In this document: piece by piece, positions 1-8,858 of the stretch
Position numbering within the stretch: position 1 is the first letter of the stretch
Layout: each line of letters begins with the position of its first letter
Assembly (NCBI GenBank): GCA_024644595.1
Contig: JAHEHL010000001.1
Coordinates: 1-64,000 of the forward strand
Direction: 5' to 3'
DNA from: Porticoccaceae bacterium
GTDB lineage: Bacteria > Pseudomonadota > Gammaproteobacteria > Pseudomonadales > Porticoccaceae
DNA length: 64,000 bases
Made by a program: the position numbers and the translations under genes
The notes under the pieces: generated by a model
The model's database searches: none
Told to the model about the DNA's origin: nothing
Seen by the model: only the letters and a program-made list of their open reading frames with translations

Positions 1-91
1 TGGCGGTGGGATAGGGATTCGAACCCTAGTTAGGCTATTAACCTAAGCCAGTTTTCAAGACTGGTGCATTCAACCGCTCTGCCATCCCACC
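1..91 (-). tRNA. tRNA-Ser (anticodon UGA)
   Basis: On the minus strand the acceptor stem GGTGGGA (85-91) pairs with TCCCACC, followed by discriminator G and an encoded CCA (1-3). The anticodon loop reads CTTGAAA, giving anticodon TGA (plus-strand tca at 55-57), which decodes UCA serine codons. A long variable arm, the GTTCGAA T-loop and the total length of 91 nt are typical of class II serine tRNAs. It lies just downstream of rne on the same strand but has its own promoter-like sequence. Confidence 0.97.
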
Positions 92-104
92 TTGTGAAGG
101 CGCG

Positions 105-132
105 ATTATACAGCGCCTTTTTGCTAGAACAA
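105..132 (-). promoter_or_regulatory. Putative sigma-70 promoter of tRNA-Ser
   Basis: On the minus strand TTGTTC (127-132) is followed after 16 bp by a perfect TATAAT (105-110), 14 bp before the first tRNA base. It sits between the rne stop codon and the tRNA, so the tRNA can be transcribed independently of rne. Inferred from sequence match and position only. Confidence 0.6.
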
Positions 133-139
133 GTACCAA

Positions 140-3019
140 TTACTCCTTGGAAGTATTTTCCTCGATTTCTTTGGTTGTGCTGCTATTAGAGTCTAAAGCA
201 GTACCGGTAACAGCTTCTGCATTGGATGCGGCGGCGCGTTGTTTGCGCGGGTCGTTTGAGGCCCGGGCAATTGCAGTCTTGGGAATTTCAACTGGCGCTG
301 GTTGGCTAGTATCGAGTGGACTGGCTGCTGGTTTCTGCGGACGCTCAGTGGTAACGGCTACCGGGCTGACAGGCTTAGGCTTGTAGCGAGGATCATTGCT
401 TGCTCTCGCCTTGCTTGAATCAGCGGGTTTTTCTGTCGCTTTATCTTCGGCGCCTTTTTCCGGAGCAATGACTGACTCCGCAGATATGGCAATCTCTGCT
501 AAAGCCTCCGTGCTGCTAGAGGCAGGAGTGTCAGCTGCTTCGGTCTGCTGTTTCGGCGCTTTTGGTTTGGCCGGCGCTTTTTTGCGTGCGCGCGGCTTGG
601 GAGCGGGCTTTCCTTCTTCCTCTGACGATGGTTCAGCTGATGGCTTGTCATCCGCTAACGGCTTACTGTCGCCGGCCGCGGGCTTTAAATCCTCATTCAC
701 AACGGGGACTTTGTCGTCTGCAGGCTTTTCTGCAACGCTTTCGCCGGTTGTTTCAGTTGTGATTTGATCATCAACTGTTTCTGTCTTGGGCTTGCGCTTG
801 CGAGCGGGGCGTTTGCGCGCCGGCTTTGATTCGGTACCATCACTCGCCGTTGTGGCCTCTATTGCAACTGGTGCCGCTGACGGGGTGTCAACTGTTACAT
901 TGTCAACTGCTATCTCTGGTGAGATCTGCTCAATTGCATCGTTAGGTACATCCTGACGCTGGCGACGACGGCGCGGGCCGCGGCGTTTGTCATTAGGACG
1001 TTTCTTGATTTCTCCGCTGTCACTGGTCTCCGGCTGTTGGCTAACGCTTGGGCGCACTTTAGGTGACTCGCTGACCTGTTCGTTGCTCGCGGGTTTTGGC
1101 GTGTTGTTACGATTGCGATTGGTTGCAGGCCTGTCGCTGTTCTGACGATTGTCAGTGCGATCATCATTTCTGGTGCCTTCACTGCGGTTGCGATTGTTGG
1201 GGCGTCGATTGCCTTGACGGCTGCGATTATCCTGTCCACCACGACGTCGGTTATTGGCTCTGTCTGAACGTGATGAATTCTCTTCTTCGGCAGCTTTTTC
1301 TTCGGTTTGACCGCCAAACATGCTGGTCCAAAGTCGCTTGACGAGCCCAGGTTTAGTTTCTTTGCTCGCAGGTGCTTTCTCTACCGTTTTCTCCGGCATA
1401 ATAGGTGCGCGTGTGGTTGGTACCACTGTTTTTACTGCAGGCTCAGAGATGGGGAGGGGCGCGCTAGCGCGTTCCAGGTCTTGCTCTGGTTCGGCATGAC
1501 TCAGGTCGTGGGCCAATTTGTAGCTAAAATCGCCACCTTCATCATCGTCCTGCGTACGAATACGCACCACTTCAAAGTGGGGGGTTTCCATCTGTGTGTT
1601 GGGCAGTACGAGGACGTTAATCTTGTTGCGAACCTCGATGTCAGAGATCTCTTTGCGCTTTTCATTAAGCAGGAAAGTGGCAACAGAAACCGGCACGATG
1701 GCACGGATCTCTTTGCTGAATTCTTTCTGAGCTTCTTCCTCGATCAAGCGCAGAATCGACAGCGCCAGTGAACGTGTGCCACGTATAGTGCCCTGACCCT
1801 TGCAGCGAGGACAGATTTTCGACATGGTCTCTTCGAGAGAGGGGCGCAGGCGCTGTCGAGACATCTCGAGCAGGCCAAAGCGAGAGATACGTCCGACTTG
1901 AACGCGTGCGCGGTCAATCTTCAGCGCATCACGAATTTTGTTTTCGACTTCCTTCTGATGACGGGCGTTGAGCATATCGATGAAGTCAATAACAATGAGG
2001 CCTCCGACGTCGCGCAGACGCAGCTGGCGGGCAATTTCCTCGGCGGCTTCTTTGTTGGTATTAAATGCGGTCTCTTCGATATCACCGCCTTTGGTAGCGC
2101 GTGCCGAATTGATATCAATTGAGACCATGGCCTCAGTGATATCGATAACGATCGAGCCTCCAGAGGGGAGGTTTACTTCACGTTGGAACGCGGTCTCAAT
2201 CTGGTTTTCTATTTGGTAGCGATTAAATAGCGGGATTTGTTCCTGATAGAACTTTACCTTGTTAGTGAAATCCGGCATTACCGTGCCAATAAAGGCTGCG
2301 GCCAGATTGTAAGCCTCTTGGCTGTCGACTATGACTTCGCCGACATCCTGGCGCAGATAGTCGCGAATAGCGCGAACAATAACGTTGCTTTCCTGGAATA
2401 GAAAGTGAGGTGCTTTGGCGCCTTCGGCCTCGGTTTTAATGGTGTTCCACAGCTGCAAAAGATAGTCGAGATCCCACTGCAACTCTTCAGTTGCGCGGCC
2501 AATGCCGGCGGTGCGGACAATCGCGCCCATCCCTTCGGGGATTTCCAGACCGCGCATCGCTTCACGCAGGTCAGCGCGCTCATCACCTTCGATTCGGCGA
2601 GATATTCCTCCAGCGCGGGGGTTGTTTGGCATCAGTACCAGGTAGCGCCCAGCAAGGCTGATAAAAGTTGTCAAGGCGGCGCCTTTTGAGCCGCGCTCTT
2701 CCTTCTCTACCTGGACAAAGACTTCTTGGCCTTCGCGGATGGCGTCCTGAATTTTCACCCGCCCGCCTTCTGAGGGCTTGCCTTTGAAGTATTCGCGGGA
2801 AATTTCTTTGAGGGGAAGGAAGCCGTGGCGGTCTGCGCCGTAGTCGACAAATGCAGCTTCTAGGCTAGGTTCGACTCGTGTGATTTTGCCTTTATAGATA
2901 TTTGCTTTCTTTTGTTCTCTGGTTCGGTTTTCGATATCCAGATCGTAGAGCTTTTGGCCATCGACCATTGCAACGCGCACCTCTTCAGTGTGCGAAGCAT
3001 TAATTAACATACGTTTCAT
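140..3019 (-). CDS. rne: Ribonuclease E
   Basis: Endoribonuclease that starts mRNA decay, processes rRNA and tRNA, and scaffolds the RNA degradosome at the membrane. The 959-residue protein has the S1 RNA-binding domain (about 36-118), catalytic Asp302 and Asp345 in the SIDINSAR and IDFIDM motifs (E. coli Asp303/346), and the Zn-link CPRC at 403-406. The half after about residue 520 is a long, low-complexity scaffold rich in Arg, Pro, Lys and Ala, including an arginine-rich RNA-binding stretch. Near the C-terminus the motif ASNDPR occurs twice (873-878 and 920-925). The gene starts with ATG and diverges from rluC across a 689-bp spacer, as in E. coli. Its leader is probably the target of autoregulation. 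Confidence 0.98.
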   Translation of the reverse strand: MKRMLINASHTEEVRVAMVDGQKLYDLDIENRTREQKKANIYKGKITRVEPSLEAAFVDYGADRHGFLPLKEISREYFKGKPSEGGRVKIQDAIREGQEVFVQVEKEERGSKGAALTTFISLAGRYLVLMPNNPRAGGISRRIEGDERADLREAMRGLEIPEGMGAIVRTAGIGRATEELQWDLDYLLQLWNTIKTEAEGAKAPHFLFQESNVIVRAIRDYLRQDVGEVIVDSQEAYNLAAAFIGTVMPDFTNKVKFYQEQIPLFNRYQIENQIETAFQREVNLPSGGSIVIDITEAMVSIDINSARATKGGDIEETAFNTNKEAAEEIARQLRLRDVGGLIVIDFIDMLNARHQKEVENKIRDALKIDRARVQVGRISRFGLLEMSRQRLRPSLEETMSKICPRCKGQGTIRGTRSLALSILRLIEEEAQKEFSKEIRAIVPVSVATFLLNEKRKEISDIEVRNKINVLVLPNTQMETPHFEVVRIRTQDDDEGGDFSYKLAHDLSHAEPEQDLERASAPLPISEPAVKTVVPTTRAPIMPEKTVEKAPASKETKPGLVKRLWTSMFGGQTEEKAAEEENSSRSDRANNRRRGGQDNRSRQGNRRPNNRNRSEGTRNDDRTDNRQNSDRPATNRNRNNTPKPASNEQVSESPKVRPSVSQQPETSDSGEIKKRPNDKRRGPRRRRQRQDVPNDAIEQISPEIAVDNVTVDTPSAAPVAIEATTASDGTESKPARKRPARKRKPKTETVDDQITTETTGESVAEKPADDKVPVVNEDLKPAAGDSKPLADDKPSAEPSSEEEGKPAPKPRARKKAPAKPKAPKQQTEAADTPASSSTEALAEIAISAESVIAPEKGAEDKATEKPADSSKARASNDPRYKPKPVSPVAVTTERPQKPAASPLDTSQPAPVEIPKTAIARASNDPRKQRAAASNAEAVTGTALDSNSSTTKEIEENTSKE

Positions 3020-3562
3020 ATTTCACCTTTGCTTGTTATTGCGAGTGAGCATTGGTGAGAAGGGCAAGAAGAGGTGTGAAGAGCCAAGGAACCAGCTGAT
3101 AGATAAGGAGATATAAAAACAACGATACAGCGCGAGTGTCGCGTTGTATCTGGTACTCCTTTGCCCTCTGTAAACCGGCGTTGAGCGCGGGTTTTCAGGC
3201 TTTCTATCCGTGTTTAAGTAGCTTGTATCCGGTTAATCGAACTGCCTTTTCGTCTAGATTTTACCCTTAAAAACAGGGAGTTGTCGTTGATTCTTGGCGT
3301 TTTACTTTAAGAAAAGAGGCTCATTTTATATGAGCGAGGTTCTCTCTTAATTGCGGCTAACCTGTGTAACCAAATTTATCTTGTCTTTCTCTGCAGCTTA
3401 CTCGGCTGTCATGGAGTGTCGGCCCCTATGGCCAGACTCTCGTGTATTCTTTAATTGCGCCATGCGTGCGACCTTTTGAATATTCGGTACGGACGCTAAT
3501 GGCAACCTGTTCGACCCCTGGGCAGCACCTTTTTTAAGCTGGGCAGGGGGAACTCGAGCGGC

Positions 3563-3591
3563 AATGTAACAACAAACCCTGGTACATTCAA
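3563..3591 (-). promoter_or_regulatory. Putative rne promoter
   Basis: Minus-strand TTGAAT (3586-3591), 17-bp spacer, TACATT (3563-3568). The predicted start near 3556 gives a leader of roughly 535 nt before the rne ATG at 3019. The site abuts the rluC promoter without overlapping it. Confidence 0.5.
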
Positions 3592-3609
3592 TCTAAACCG
3601 ATAATTTAG

Positions 3610-3638
3610 TTGGGATGCTAGCGGCGGCTAGGTACAAT
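3610..3638 (+). promoter_or_regulatory. Putative rluC promoter
   Basis: TTGGGA (3610-3615), 17-bp spacer, TACAAT (3633-3638). The predicted 5' leader is about 65 nt before the rluC ATG at 3709. Confidence 0.5.
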
Positions 3639-3708
3639 GCCGAGCCTTTGATTGCAGCGGATTGATCGCAAGCAATTCATCTTAAGCCAACAACTATAAG
3701 CGGCCCCT

Positions 3709-4653
3709 ATGTCAAACGAACAACAATTTAATCAGGTTACACACGTTGATATTGGTCCTGAACAGGCGGGGCAACGCCTTGACAATTTTTTAATCAAGAC
3801 TCTTAAAGGGGTTCCGAAGTCACGTATATATCGGTTGTTGCGCAAAGGCGAGGTGCGGGTCAATAAAGGTCGTGTGAAGGCTGAGAGTCGACTCAAGGAG
3901 GGTGATATTGTTCGTTTGCCGCCGATCAGGACTGCAGAGCGAGGCGAGACACCTGTGGTAGGGCGACAGTTAAGGCAGTATCTGGAGAACAATATATTGT
4001 TCGAGGACGATGGTTTGCTGATTATTAACAAACCCAGCGGTCTGGCTGTTCACGGCGGCAGCGGCGTTTCTCTCGGTGCCATTGAAGCGTTGCGAGCAGA
4101 GCACCCGGAGCTAAGGTTTCTCGAGCTGGTTCATCGCCTTGACCGCGAGACATCCGGTTGTCTGATGCTGGCAAAAAAGCGCTCAGTGCTGCTGGAATTG
4201 CAGCAGGCGATGCAGCGCAACAAAATTGATAAACGCTATATGGCGTTGGCTAAGGGTCGTTGGCCCAAAGGTAAAAGCACGATAAATGCACCGCTGCGCA
4301 AAAACACTTTACAGTCGGGCGAGCGCATGGTGCGTGTCGACGCGTCGGGGAAGGCTTCGGTAACACATTTTAAGATCATCCAGCAGTTTGCCAGTGCGAC
4401 GCTACTCGATATCAAGCTTGAGACCGGTAGAACCCATCAGATTCGCGTTCATTGTCAATTCGCACAACAGCCTTTGGCGGGTGACAGTAAATACGGCGAT
4501 GAACACTTCAATGAAAGTCTTAAGCCGGCTGGGCTGAAGCGGTTGTTTTTGCATGCCAGCCATCTGCGCTTTAAGCACCCGTTATCCGGTGATTGGGTGG
4601 AAGTGGATGCACCGCTGCCGGATGACTTAAATAAGGTATTGGCAAAGCTGTGA
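3709..4653 (+). CDS. rluC: 23S rRNA pseudouridine synthase RluC
   Basis: Isomerises specific uridines of 23S rRNA (955, 2504 and 2580 in E. coli) to pseudouridine. The 314-residue protein has an N-terminal S4 RNA-binding domain (about 20-72) and the RluA-family catalytic motif HRLDRETSG with Asp145. The family-typical INKPSG and GRTHQIRVH motifs are present. The position divergent from rne supports RluC rather than RluD or RluA. The ATG start has only a weak ribosome binding site. The next gene, a HAD phosphatase, follows on the same strand after 28 bp. Confidence 0.93.
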   Translation: MSNEQQFNQVTHVDIGPEQAGQRLDNFLIKTLKGVPKSRIYRLLRKGEVRVNKGRVKAESRLKEGDIVRLPPIRTAERGETPVVGRQLRQYLENNILFEDDGLLIINKPSGLAVHGGSGVSLGAIEALRAEHPELRFLELVHRLDRETSGCLMLAKKRSVLLELQQAMQRNKIDKRYMALAKGRWPKGKSTINAPLRKNTLQSGERMVRVDASGKASVTHFKIIQQFASATLLDIKLETGRTHQIRVHCQFAQQPLAGDSKYGDEHFNESLKPAGLKRLFLHASHLRFKHPLSGDWVEVDAPLPDDLNKVLAKL

Positions 4654-4681
4654 TTGAGTGCGGCTGTGATTGGATGTTGCT

Positions 4682-5344
4682 ATGAACATAACGAATTCGC
4701 ATAAGTTCAAATTGGTTATTTTTGACTGGGATGGAACTCTCTCTGATTCCGTTGCGCGTATTGCTATTTCAATGCAGCGAGCGGCTAGCGATCACGCGCT
4801 GCCGGTACCAGCCTATGATGAGGTTAAGGAAATTATAGGTCTCGGCCTAACCGAGGCGGTTTTTAGACTCTTCCCTGAGGCTAGTCGTGAACAGGTGTTC
4901 GCGTTGCAGACAGCGTATTCGCAGCATTATCGCTCTGAAGACAGCAGTCCCTGCCCATTTTTTCCGGGTGTCGAGGCGACTCTGGGTTATTTAAAATCGC
5001 AGGGGTATGCGCTGGCAGTGGCGACTGGAAAGAGCAGGGCGGGACTGGATAGAGTACTTCAGAGCCTTGATATGAAGTATTTTTTTGATGGCAGTCGCTG
5101 TGCTGACGAGACTGTCTCAAAACCACACCCGCTAATGCTTGAGCAATTGCTAGATGAGTTTGGCCTGACAGTCGATCAAGCTGTGATGGTTGGCGATACC
5201 GAGTTTGATATGGAGATGGCGGCGGCCATCAACATGCCGCGGATCGCAGTCAGTTACGGCGCTCATCATATTGATAGGTTGCGAACTTTCGAGCCTCTGG
5301 CTTGTCTGGATCGGTTTGGTGATATTAAAAGCCAGCTGTTTTAA
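4682..5344 (+). CDS. HAD family phosphatase (Gph-like)
   Basis: Member of the haloacid dehalogenase superfamily, most like phosphoglycolate phosphatase and related small-molecule phosphatases. The substrate cannot be told from sequence. From ATG 4682 the 220-residue protein has motif I FDWDGT (Asp15 nucleophile, Asp17), motif II Thr in VATGKS, motif III Lys in KPHP and motif IV GDTEFD. The cap lies between motifs I and II, which is the subclass I arrangement. A TTG four codons upstream (4670) is an alternative start. The same gene position between rluC and maf occurs in Pseudomonas. Its last 4 bases overlap the convergent maf gene. Confidence 0.85.
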   Translation: MNITNSHKFKLVIFDWDGTLSDSVARIAISMQRAASDHALPVPAYDEVKEIIGLGLTEAVFRLFPEASREQVFALQTAYSQHYRSEDSSPCPFFPGVEATLGYLKSQGYALAVATGKSRAGLDRVLQSLDMKYFFDGSRCADETVSKPHPLMLEQLLDEFGLTVDQAVMVGDTEFDMEMAAAINMPRIAVSYGAHHIDRLRTFEPLACLDRFGDIKSQLF

Positions 5345-5934
5345 CGGGCTTTGATGTTTTTATCCCGCAGTATCTGGCTGAGTTTAATCAGCGGTAGTCC
5401 GATCAGTGAGGTAGGATCATTACTGATGACAGATTCAAACAAGGTGATGCCAAGTGATTCTGCTTTAAAGCTTCCCGCGCAGTTATAGGGTGTATCGACT
5501 TTTAAATAGTGTTCTATTTCTTCTTGCTGAAGGTGGCGAAACTGTACCTTAGTCACATCTACGGTGGTTGTAAGCGTATTGTTGTCAACAACAGCTACTG
5601 CGGTATAAAAATTGACGGTTCGCCCGGACTGGGCCGTAAGTTGTTCAATTGCGCGCTGATGATTGCCGGGTTTGCCGAGTAGAGGGTTATCTTGGCTGCC
5701 TGCGATAAGTTCTAGCTCTGCAACCTGATCCGATCCGATAACGATGGCAATGGGGTGATCTGCAGCTACTGCGTGGGCCTTTTCTGTGGCTAGTCGCAGC
5801 GCTAGATTTTCAGCTCCTTCGTCATCTGACGGGCTCTCATAGATATCTGCCGCAATGCAGTCAAAGGGGAGATTAAGTCTCTCTAGTAGTGACTTTCGAT
5901 AAGGGGATGACGAGGCTAATATGAGTTGTCGCAT
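5341..5934 (-). CDS. maf: Maf/YceF-family nucleotide pyrophosphatase
   Basis: Maf proteins hydrolyse non-canonical nucleoside triphosphates. The YceF branch next to rluC/yceD in E. coli acts on 7-methyl-GTP. The 197-residue protein begins with the family signature LILASSSPYRKSLLERL and contains the GSDQV motif with its catalytic/metal-binding acidic residue, plus the conserved C-terminal PTSLIGLPL. It is convergent with the HAD gene (4-bp overlap) and divergent from yceD. Assignment to the m7GTP-specific YceF subgroup rests on gene context. Confidence 0.9.
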   Translation of the reverse strand: MRQLILASSSPYRKSLLERLNLPFDCIAADIYESPSDDEGAENLALRLATEKAHAVAADHPIAIVIGSDQVAELELIAGSQDNPLLGKPGNHQRAIEQLTAQSGRTVNFYTAVAVVDNNTLTTTVDVTKVQFRHLQQEEIEHYLKVDTPYNCAGSFKAESLGITLFESVISNDPTSLIGLPLIKLSQILRDKNIKAR

Positions 5935-6016
5935 GGTTAATCTTCTGGTTTGGTTTGCTGGGCGAACGGGGGCGGGGTGATAGTGCCCGAATCCACTCGC
6001 TTTTGGTGATTTTTCT

Positions 6017-6045
6017 TTGACAGATCAAAAACTTGACCCTATCAT
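6017..6045 (+). promoter_or_regulatory. Strong sigma-70 promoter for yceD-rpmF
   Basis: Consensus -35 TTGACA (6017-6022), exactly 17 bp, then TATCAT (6040-6045). A start near 6052 leaves a leader of about 23 nt before yceD, which lacks a clear Shine-Dalgarno sequence. Confidence 0.8.
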
Positions 6046-6074
6046 GCGCGCCTAACTGAGTACCACCTGTATTT

Positions 6075-6593
6075 ATGGCACTGCCAACTCTAGTCGATCC
6101 GCGTAAGCTTGCGAACCAAGGAATTGTCCTCGAAGGGCATTTCGAGGCTAAGCATTTGCCGAGATTAGCTCTGTCAGTTGAGAGTATTGAGTCGCCATTG
6201 TCAGCCCTGCTTACGTTTGGGTTGGATGAGGCTAAGGCCAAAGTGGTAGGTGGTACGTTGGGTGTAGCAGTAAAGGTAGTTTGCCAGCGCTGTTTGGACC
6301 CGGTGATAGTTGATGTGAATGCTGTTTTTTCTGCGCAAGTGATCTGGTCAGAGGATCAGATTTCAAGTGTATCTGGTGATCGGGAGCCATGGGTCGTCGG
6401 GGAAAAAATGGTAGATTTAAGTGAGATGCTGGAAGAAGAAGTTTTGTTGGCACTTCCGCTGGTTAACTATCATGAAGAAGGTTGCTGTACTGGAGACACT
6501 TTTGTCACTGAAAAGGACTCTGGCGCTGACACGAAAAACGATGAGGTTGTCGCAGACAATCCCTTTAATATTTTAAAGCAGTTGAAGAAATAA
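6075..6593 (+). CDS. yceD: YceD/DUF177 family 23S rRNA accumulation protein
   Basis: YceD homologues are needed for normal 23S rRNA accumulation in bacteria and plant plastids. The biochemical activity is not established. The 172-residue protein has the conserved CQRCLDPV motif (Cys70, Cys73) and the characteristic acidic WxxDxxxDLSEMLEEEVLLALPL-type middle region. A second cysteine pair (GCC) lies near the C-terminus. It is immediately upstream of rpmF, the usual arrangement. A very good promoter precedes it. Confidence 0.92.
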   Translation: MALPTLVDPRKLANQGIVLEGHFEAKHLPRLALSVESIESPLSALLTFGLDEAKAKVVGGTLGVAVKVVCQRCLDPVIVDVNAVFSAQVIWSEDQISSVSGDREPWVVGEKMVDLSEMLEEEVLLALPLVNYHEEGCCTGDTFVTEKDSGADTKNDEVVADNPFNILKQLKK

Positions 6594-6629
6594 CTTCACC
6601 TGCATCAGATTATTGCTCAGGAGTAATCT

Positions 6630-6809
6630 ATGGCTGTTCAAAAAAGTCGCAAGACTCGATCAAAGCGCGGTATGCGTCGTTCACACGATGCACTCACTGC
6701 TCCTACTATTTCAGTTGATTCGCTGAGTGGCGAAAAGCATCTGCGTCACAATGTGTCGGCTGACGGTTTTTACCGTGGTCGCAAAGTTGTTGAGACAGAC
6801 GCCGAATAA
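6630..6809 (+). CDS. rpmF: 50S ribosomal protein L32
   Basis: Small basic protein of the large ribosomal subunit. The 59-residue product starts [20 protein letters not shown] and ends VVETDAE, a full-length bacterial L32. It lacks the zinc-binding cysteines found in some L32 forms, as is normal in gammaproteobacteria. A good Shine-Dalgarno (CAGGAG) lies 8 bases before the ATG. Co-transcription with yceD (36-bp gap) and plsX (16-bp gap) is likely and links ribosome synthesis with lipid synthesis, as in E. coli. Confidence 0.97.
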   Translation: MAVQKSRKTRSKRGMRRSHDALTAPTISVDSLSGEKHLRHNVSADGFYRGRKVVETDAE

Positions 6810-6825
6810 CTGAACAAGACGTTCT

Positions 6826-7854
6826 TTGGCAAATTCACTTCGAATTGCCGTTGATGCGATGGGCGGGGACTTTGGTCCTCGCGTCACCGTATCTGCGCTG
6901 CTCACTTTTCTCAGTCACCACCAGCAGGTTACGGCGTTGGTTTACGGTGATGAACGCGAGCTGGCCGGTCACTTATCACAGTGCCGCGACAGCGCTGTTC
7001 GCTCCCGGTTCCAGGTTCGCCACACGCCCTCTCAGGTAGACGATTCCGACAAGCCGTCCTCAGTATTGCGCAACAAGCGTGGTTCCTCAATGGCATTGGC
7101 TATGCAAGCGCTGTCAGAAAATGAAGCGGAAGCCTTTGTCAGTGCCGGAAATACTGGCGCTATTATGGCCCTCGGCCTGTTCACTTTAAAAGCACTGCCA
7201 GGTATTTCGCGCCCTGCGATCTGCACCGCGATTCCAACCGCCAATGGCCGCAGTTATGTCCTCGATCTTGGCGCCAATCTCGATTGCTCAGCTGAGCAAC
7301 TCTGTGAGTTCGCTCTGCTGGGTTCACTGATGGCTTCAGAATTGGATGGAATTGCATCGCCAACTGTACGCTTGCTCAATGTTGGGGAAGAAGCCAATAA
7401 AGGTCGCAGTGAAATTCGGCAGGCGGCTCTGCTGCTCGAAGCAGAGCCACTGATCAATTACTCTGGCTATATTGAGGGTGATGGTATTTTTAAAGGCGAC
7501 TGCGATGTGGTTGTGTGCGACGGCTTTGTTGGCAATGTTGCACTAAAAACCAGTGAGGGCCTGGTTAAGATGGTTGGTAACCAATTTAGACAGGCTGTTG
7601 GAAATGGTTGGTTGGCACGTATTGCTCTGATCCTTTTGCAGCGGCCATTGAGGCAGTTGCGAACCGAGTTGGATCCCTCCCTGTATAATGGTGCCTACGT
7701 TTTAGGTCTCGATGGCGTGGTGGTGAAAAGTCACGGCAGCGCCTCTAAAGAAGGGTTTATCCGGGCGCTTGAAGTAGCCGCTGAGGCCGCTCAACACAAC
7801 TTGCCGAAAGTATTGTCGCCTATACTTAAGAACAAATTGAATCGCAACGAATAA
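6826..7854 (+). CDS. plsX: Phosphate acyltransferase PlsX
   Basis: Converts acyl-ACP to acyl-phosphate, the acyl donor for PlsY in phosphatidic acid synthesis. It acts as a peripheral membrane protein. The 342-residue protein begins RIAVDAMGGDFGP, the PlsX hallmark, followed by SVLRNKRGSSM and SAGNTGAIMALGL. The start is probably TTG at 6826. No in-frame ATG precedes the conserved N-terminus, and no clear Shine-Dalgarno is seen, so translational coupling to rpmF is likely. fabH, which follows plsX in E. coli, is absent here. Confidence 0.95.
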   Translation: MANSLRIAVDAMGGDFGPRVTVSALLTFLSHHQQVTALVYGDERELAGHLSQCRDSAVRSRFQVRHTPSQVDDSDKPSSVLRNKRGSSMALAMQALSENEAEAFVSAGNTGAIMALGLFTLKALPGISRPAICTAIPTANGRSYVLDLGANLDCSAEQLCEFALLGSLMASELDGIASPTVRLLNVGEEANKGRSEIRQAALLLEAEPLINYSGYIEGDGIFKGDCDVVVCDGFVGNVALKTSEGLVKMVGNQFRQAVGNGWLARIALILLQRPLRQLRTELDPSLYNGAYVLGLDGVVVKSHGSASKEGFIRALEVAAEAAQHNLPKVLSPILKNKLNRNE

Positions 7855-7867
7855 AAGAAGAAGGATT

Positions 7868-8815
7868 ATGAAACCAACTATCAGCGCAAATCTGGCATTT
7901 GTCTTTCCCGGCCAGGGATCTCAAAAAATCGGTATGCTCTCAGATCTGGCTGAGGCCAATAGTACAGTTGAGGAGACTTTCCAGGAAGCCTCGGATGTTC
8001 TCGGCTATGACTGCTGGCAGATGGTGCAGCAGGGTGAGCAGGAAGATATTAATTTGACTGAACGAACTCAGCCGATACTGCTCACTGCTAGCGTCGCTAT
8101 TTGGCGTCTCTGGCAAGAGCAGGGTGGACCGGCTCCGATTGCCATGGCGGGACACAGTCTCGGCGAATGGTCTGCGTTGGTTTGTTCTGGCGCTGTTGAG
8201 TTTGCCGACGCGGTTGGTATTGTTCGTGCGCGTGGCGCTTTTATGCAGGAGGCAGTGCCGGTCGGTGTTGGCGCTATGGCTGCGATTATGGGCATGGATG
8301 ATCAGGTTGTGATCGATGCTTGCCGTGAGGCTGGCAATGGTCAAATTGTCGATGCGGTGAATTTTAATGCGCCTGGTCAGGTCGTTATTGCGGGCGATGC
8401 AGAGGCCGTCAGAAGAGCCGCTAATATCTGCAAGAAAGCGGGTGCCAAGCGTGCGGTTGAATTGCCAGTCAGCGCACCTTTCCATACGTCATTAATGCGC
8501 CCGGCGGCGGATAACCTCGCCGAACTAGTTGCCCAGACTACTTTTAAGCCCCCTCAGGTTACTATTGTCCACAACGTTCACGCACAGACGGAAGACAATA
8601 TTGAGGCGATCAAATCACTGATGCTTGAACAGATTTACAAGCCAGTACTTTGGGTTGATTGCGTAAACAGTCTGGCTACTCGGGGTGCTGAAATATTGGT
8701 TGAATGCGGTCCTGGACGGGTACTCAACGGGCTGTCCAAACGTATTAATCGCGAGTTGACCTCGCTATCTACCGATGATGTTGCGAGTTTAGAGAACGCC
8801 TTGACGTCGGTTTAA
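7868..8815 (+). CDS. fabD: Malonyl-CoA:ACP transacylase FabD
   Basis: Transfers malonyl from CoA to acyl carrier protein, supplying extender units for fatty acid synthesis. The 315-residue protein has the FPGQGSQ motif near the N-terminus, the nucleophile in GHSLGEW (Ser97), the carboxylate-binding Arg122 and the catalytic His206 in SAPFHTSLM. It follows plsX by 13 bp with a Shine-Dalgarno (AGAAGAAGGA) and precedes fabG. Confidence 0.96.
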   Translation: MKPTISANLAFVFPGQGSQKIGMLSDLAEANSTVEETFQEASDVLGYDCWQMVQQGEQEDINLTERTQPILLTASVAIWRLWQEQGGPAPIAMAGHSLGEWSALVCSGAVEFADAVGIVRARGAFMQEAVPVGVGAMAAIMGMDDQVVIDACREAGNGQIVDAVNFNAPGQVVIAGDAEAVRRAANICKKAGAKRAVELPVSAPFHTSLMRPAADNLAELVAQTTFKPPQVTIVHNVHAQTEDNIEAIKSLMLEQIYKPVLWVDCVNSLATRGAEILVECGPGRVLNGLSKRINRELTSLSTDDVASLENALTSV

Positions 8816-8858
8816 ATAACACTTTCCACAACAATAAACTTTTCAACAGGAAAATGAC

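Larger units (their letters stand above)
3020..3708. other. rne-rluC divergent intergenic region with long rne leader
   Basis: This 689-bp stretch holds no credible gene. It carries back-to-back promoter candidates: for rne (minus, 3563-3591) and rluC (plus, 3610-3638). The rne transcript would have a leader of about 535 nt. Three hairpins lie in it: 3515-3549 (CCCCTG/CAGGGG plus CAGC/GCTG around a 2x2 internal loop), 3319-3335 (GCTCAT/ATGAGC) and 3124-3150 (GATACA/TGTATC extended by CGCG pairing, 5-nt loop). E. coli rne also has a long structured leader through which RNase E controls its own mRNA. A similar role here is inference. Confidence 0.6.

Noticed and set aside
147-1771. Several long plus-strand open frames opposite the rne C-terminal half
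   Set aside because: They mirror low-complexity Arg/Pro/Ala-rich codons of rne, have no ribosome binding sites and no recognisable domains.
3124-3150. Hairpin in the rne leader as an intrinsic terminator
   Set aside because: On the rne strand the stem has an A-C mismatch and is followed only by a broken T run (GTTGTTTTTA). Attenuation is possible, but the evidence is too thin for a terminator call.
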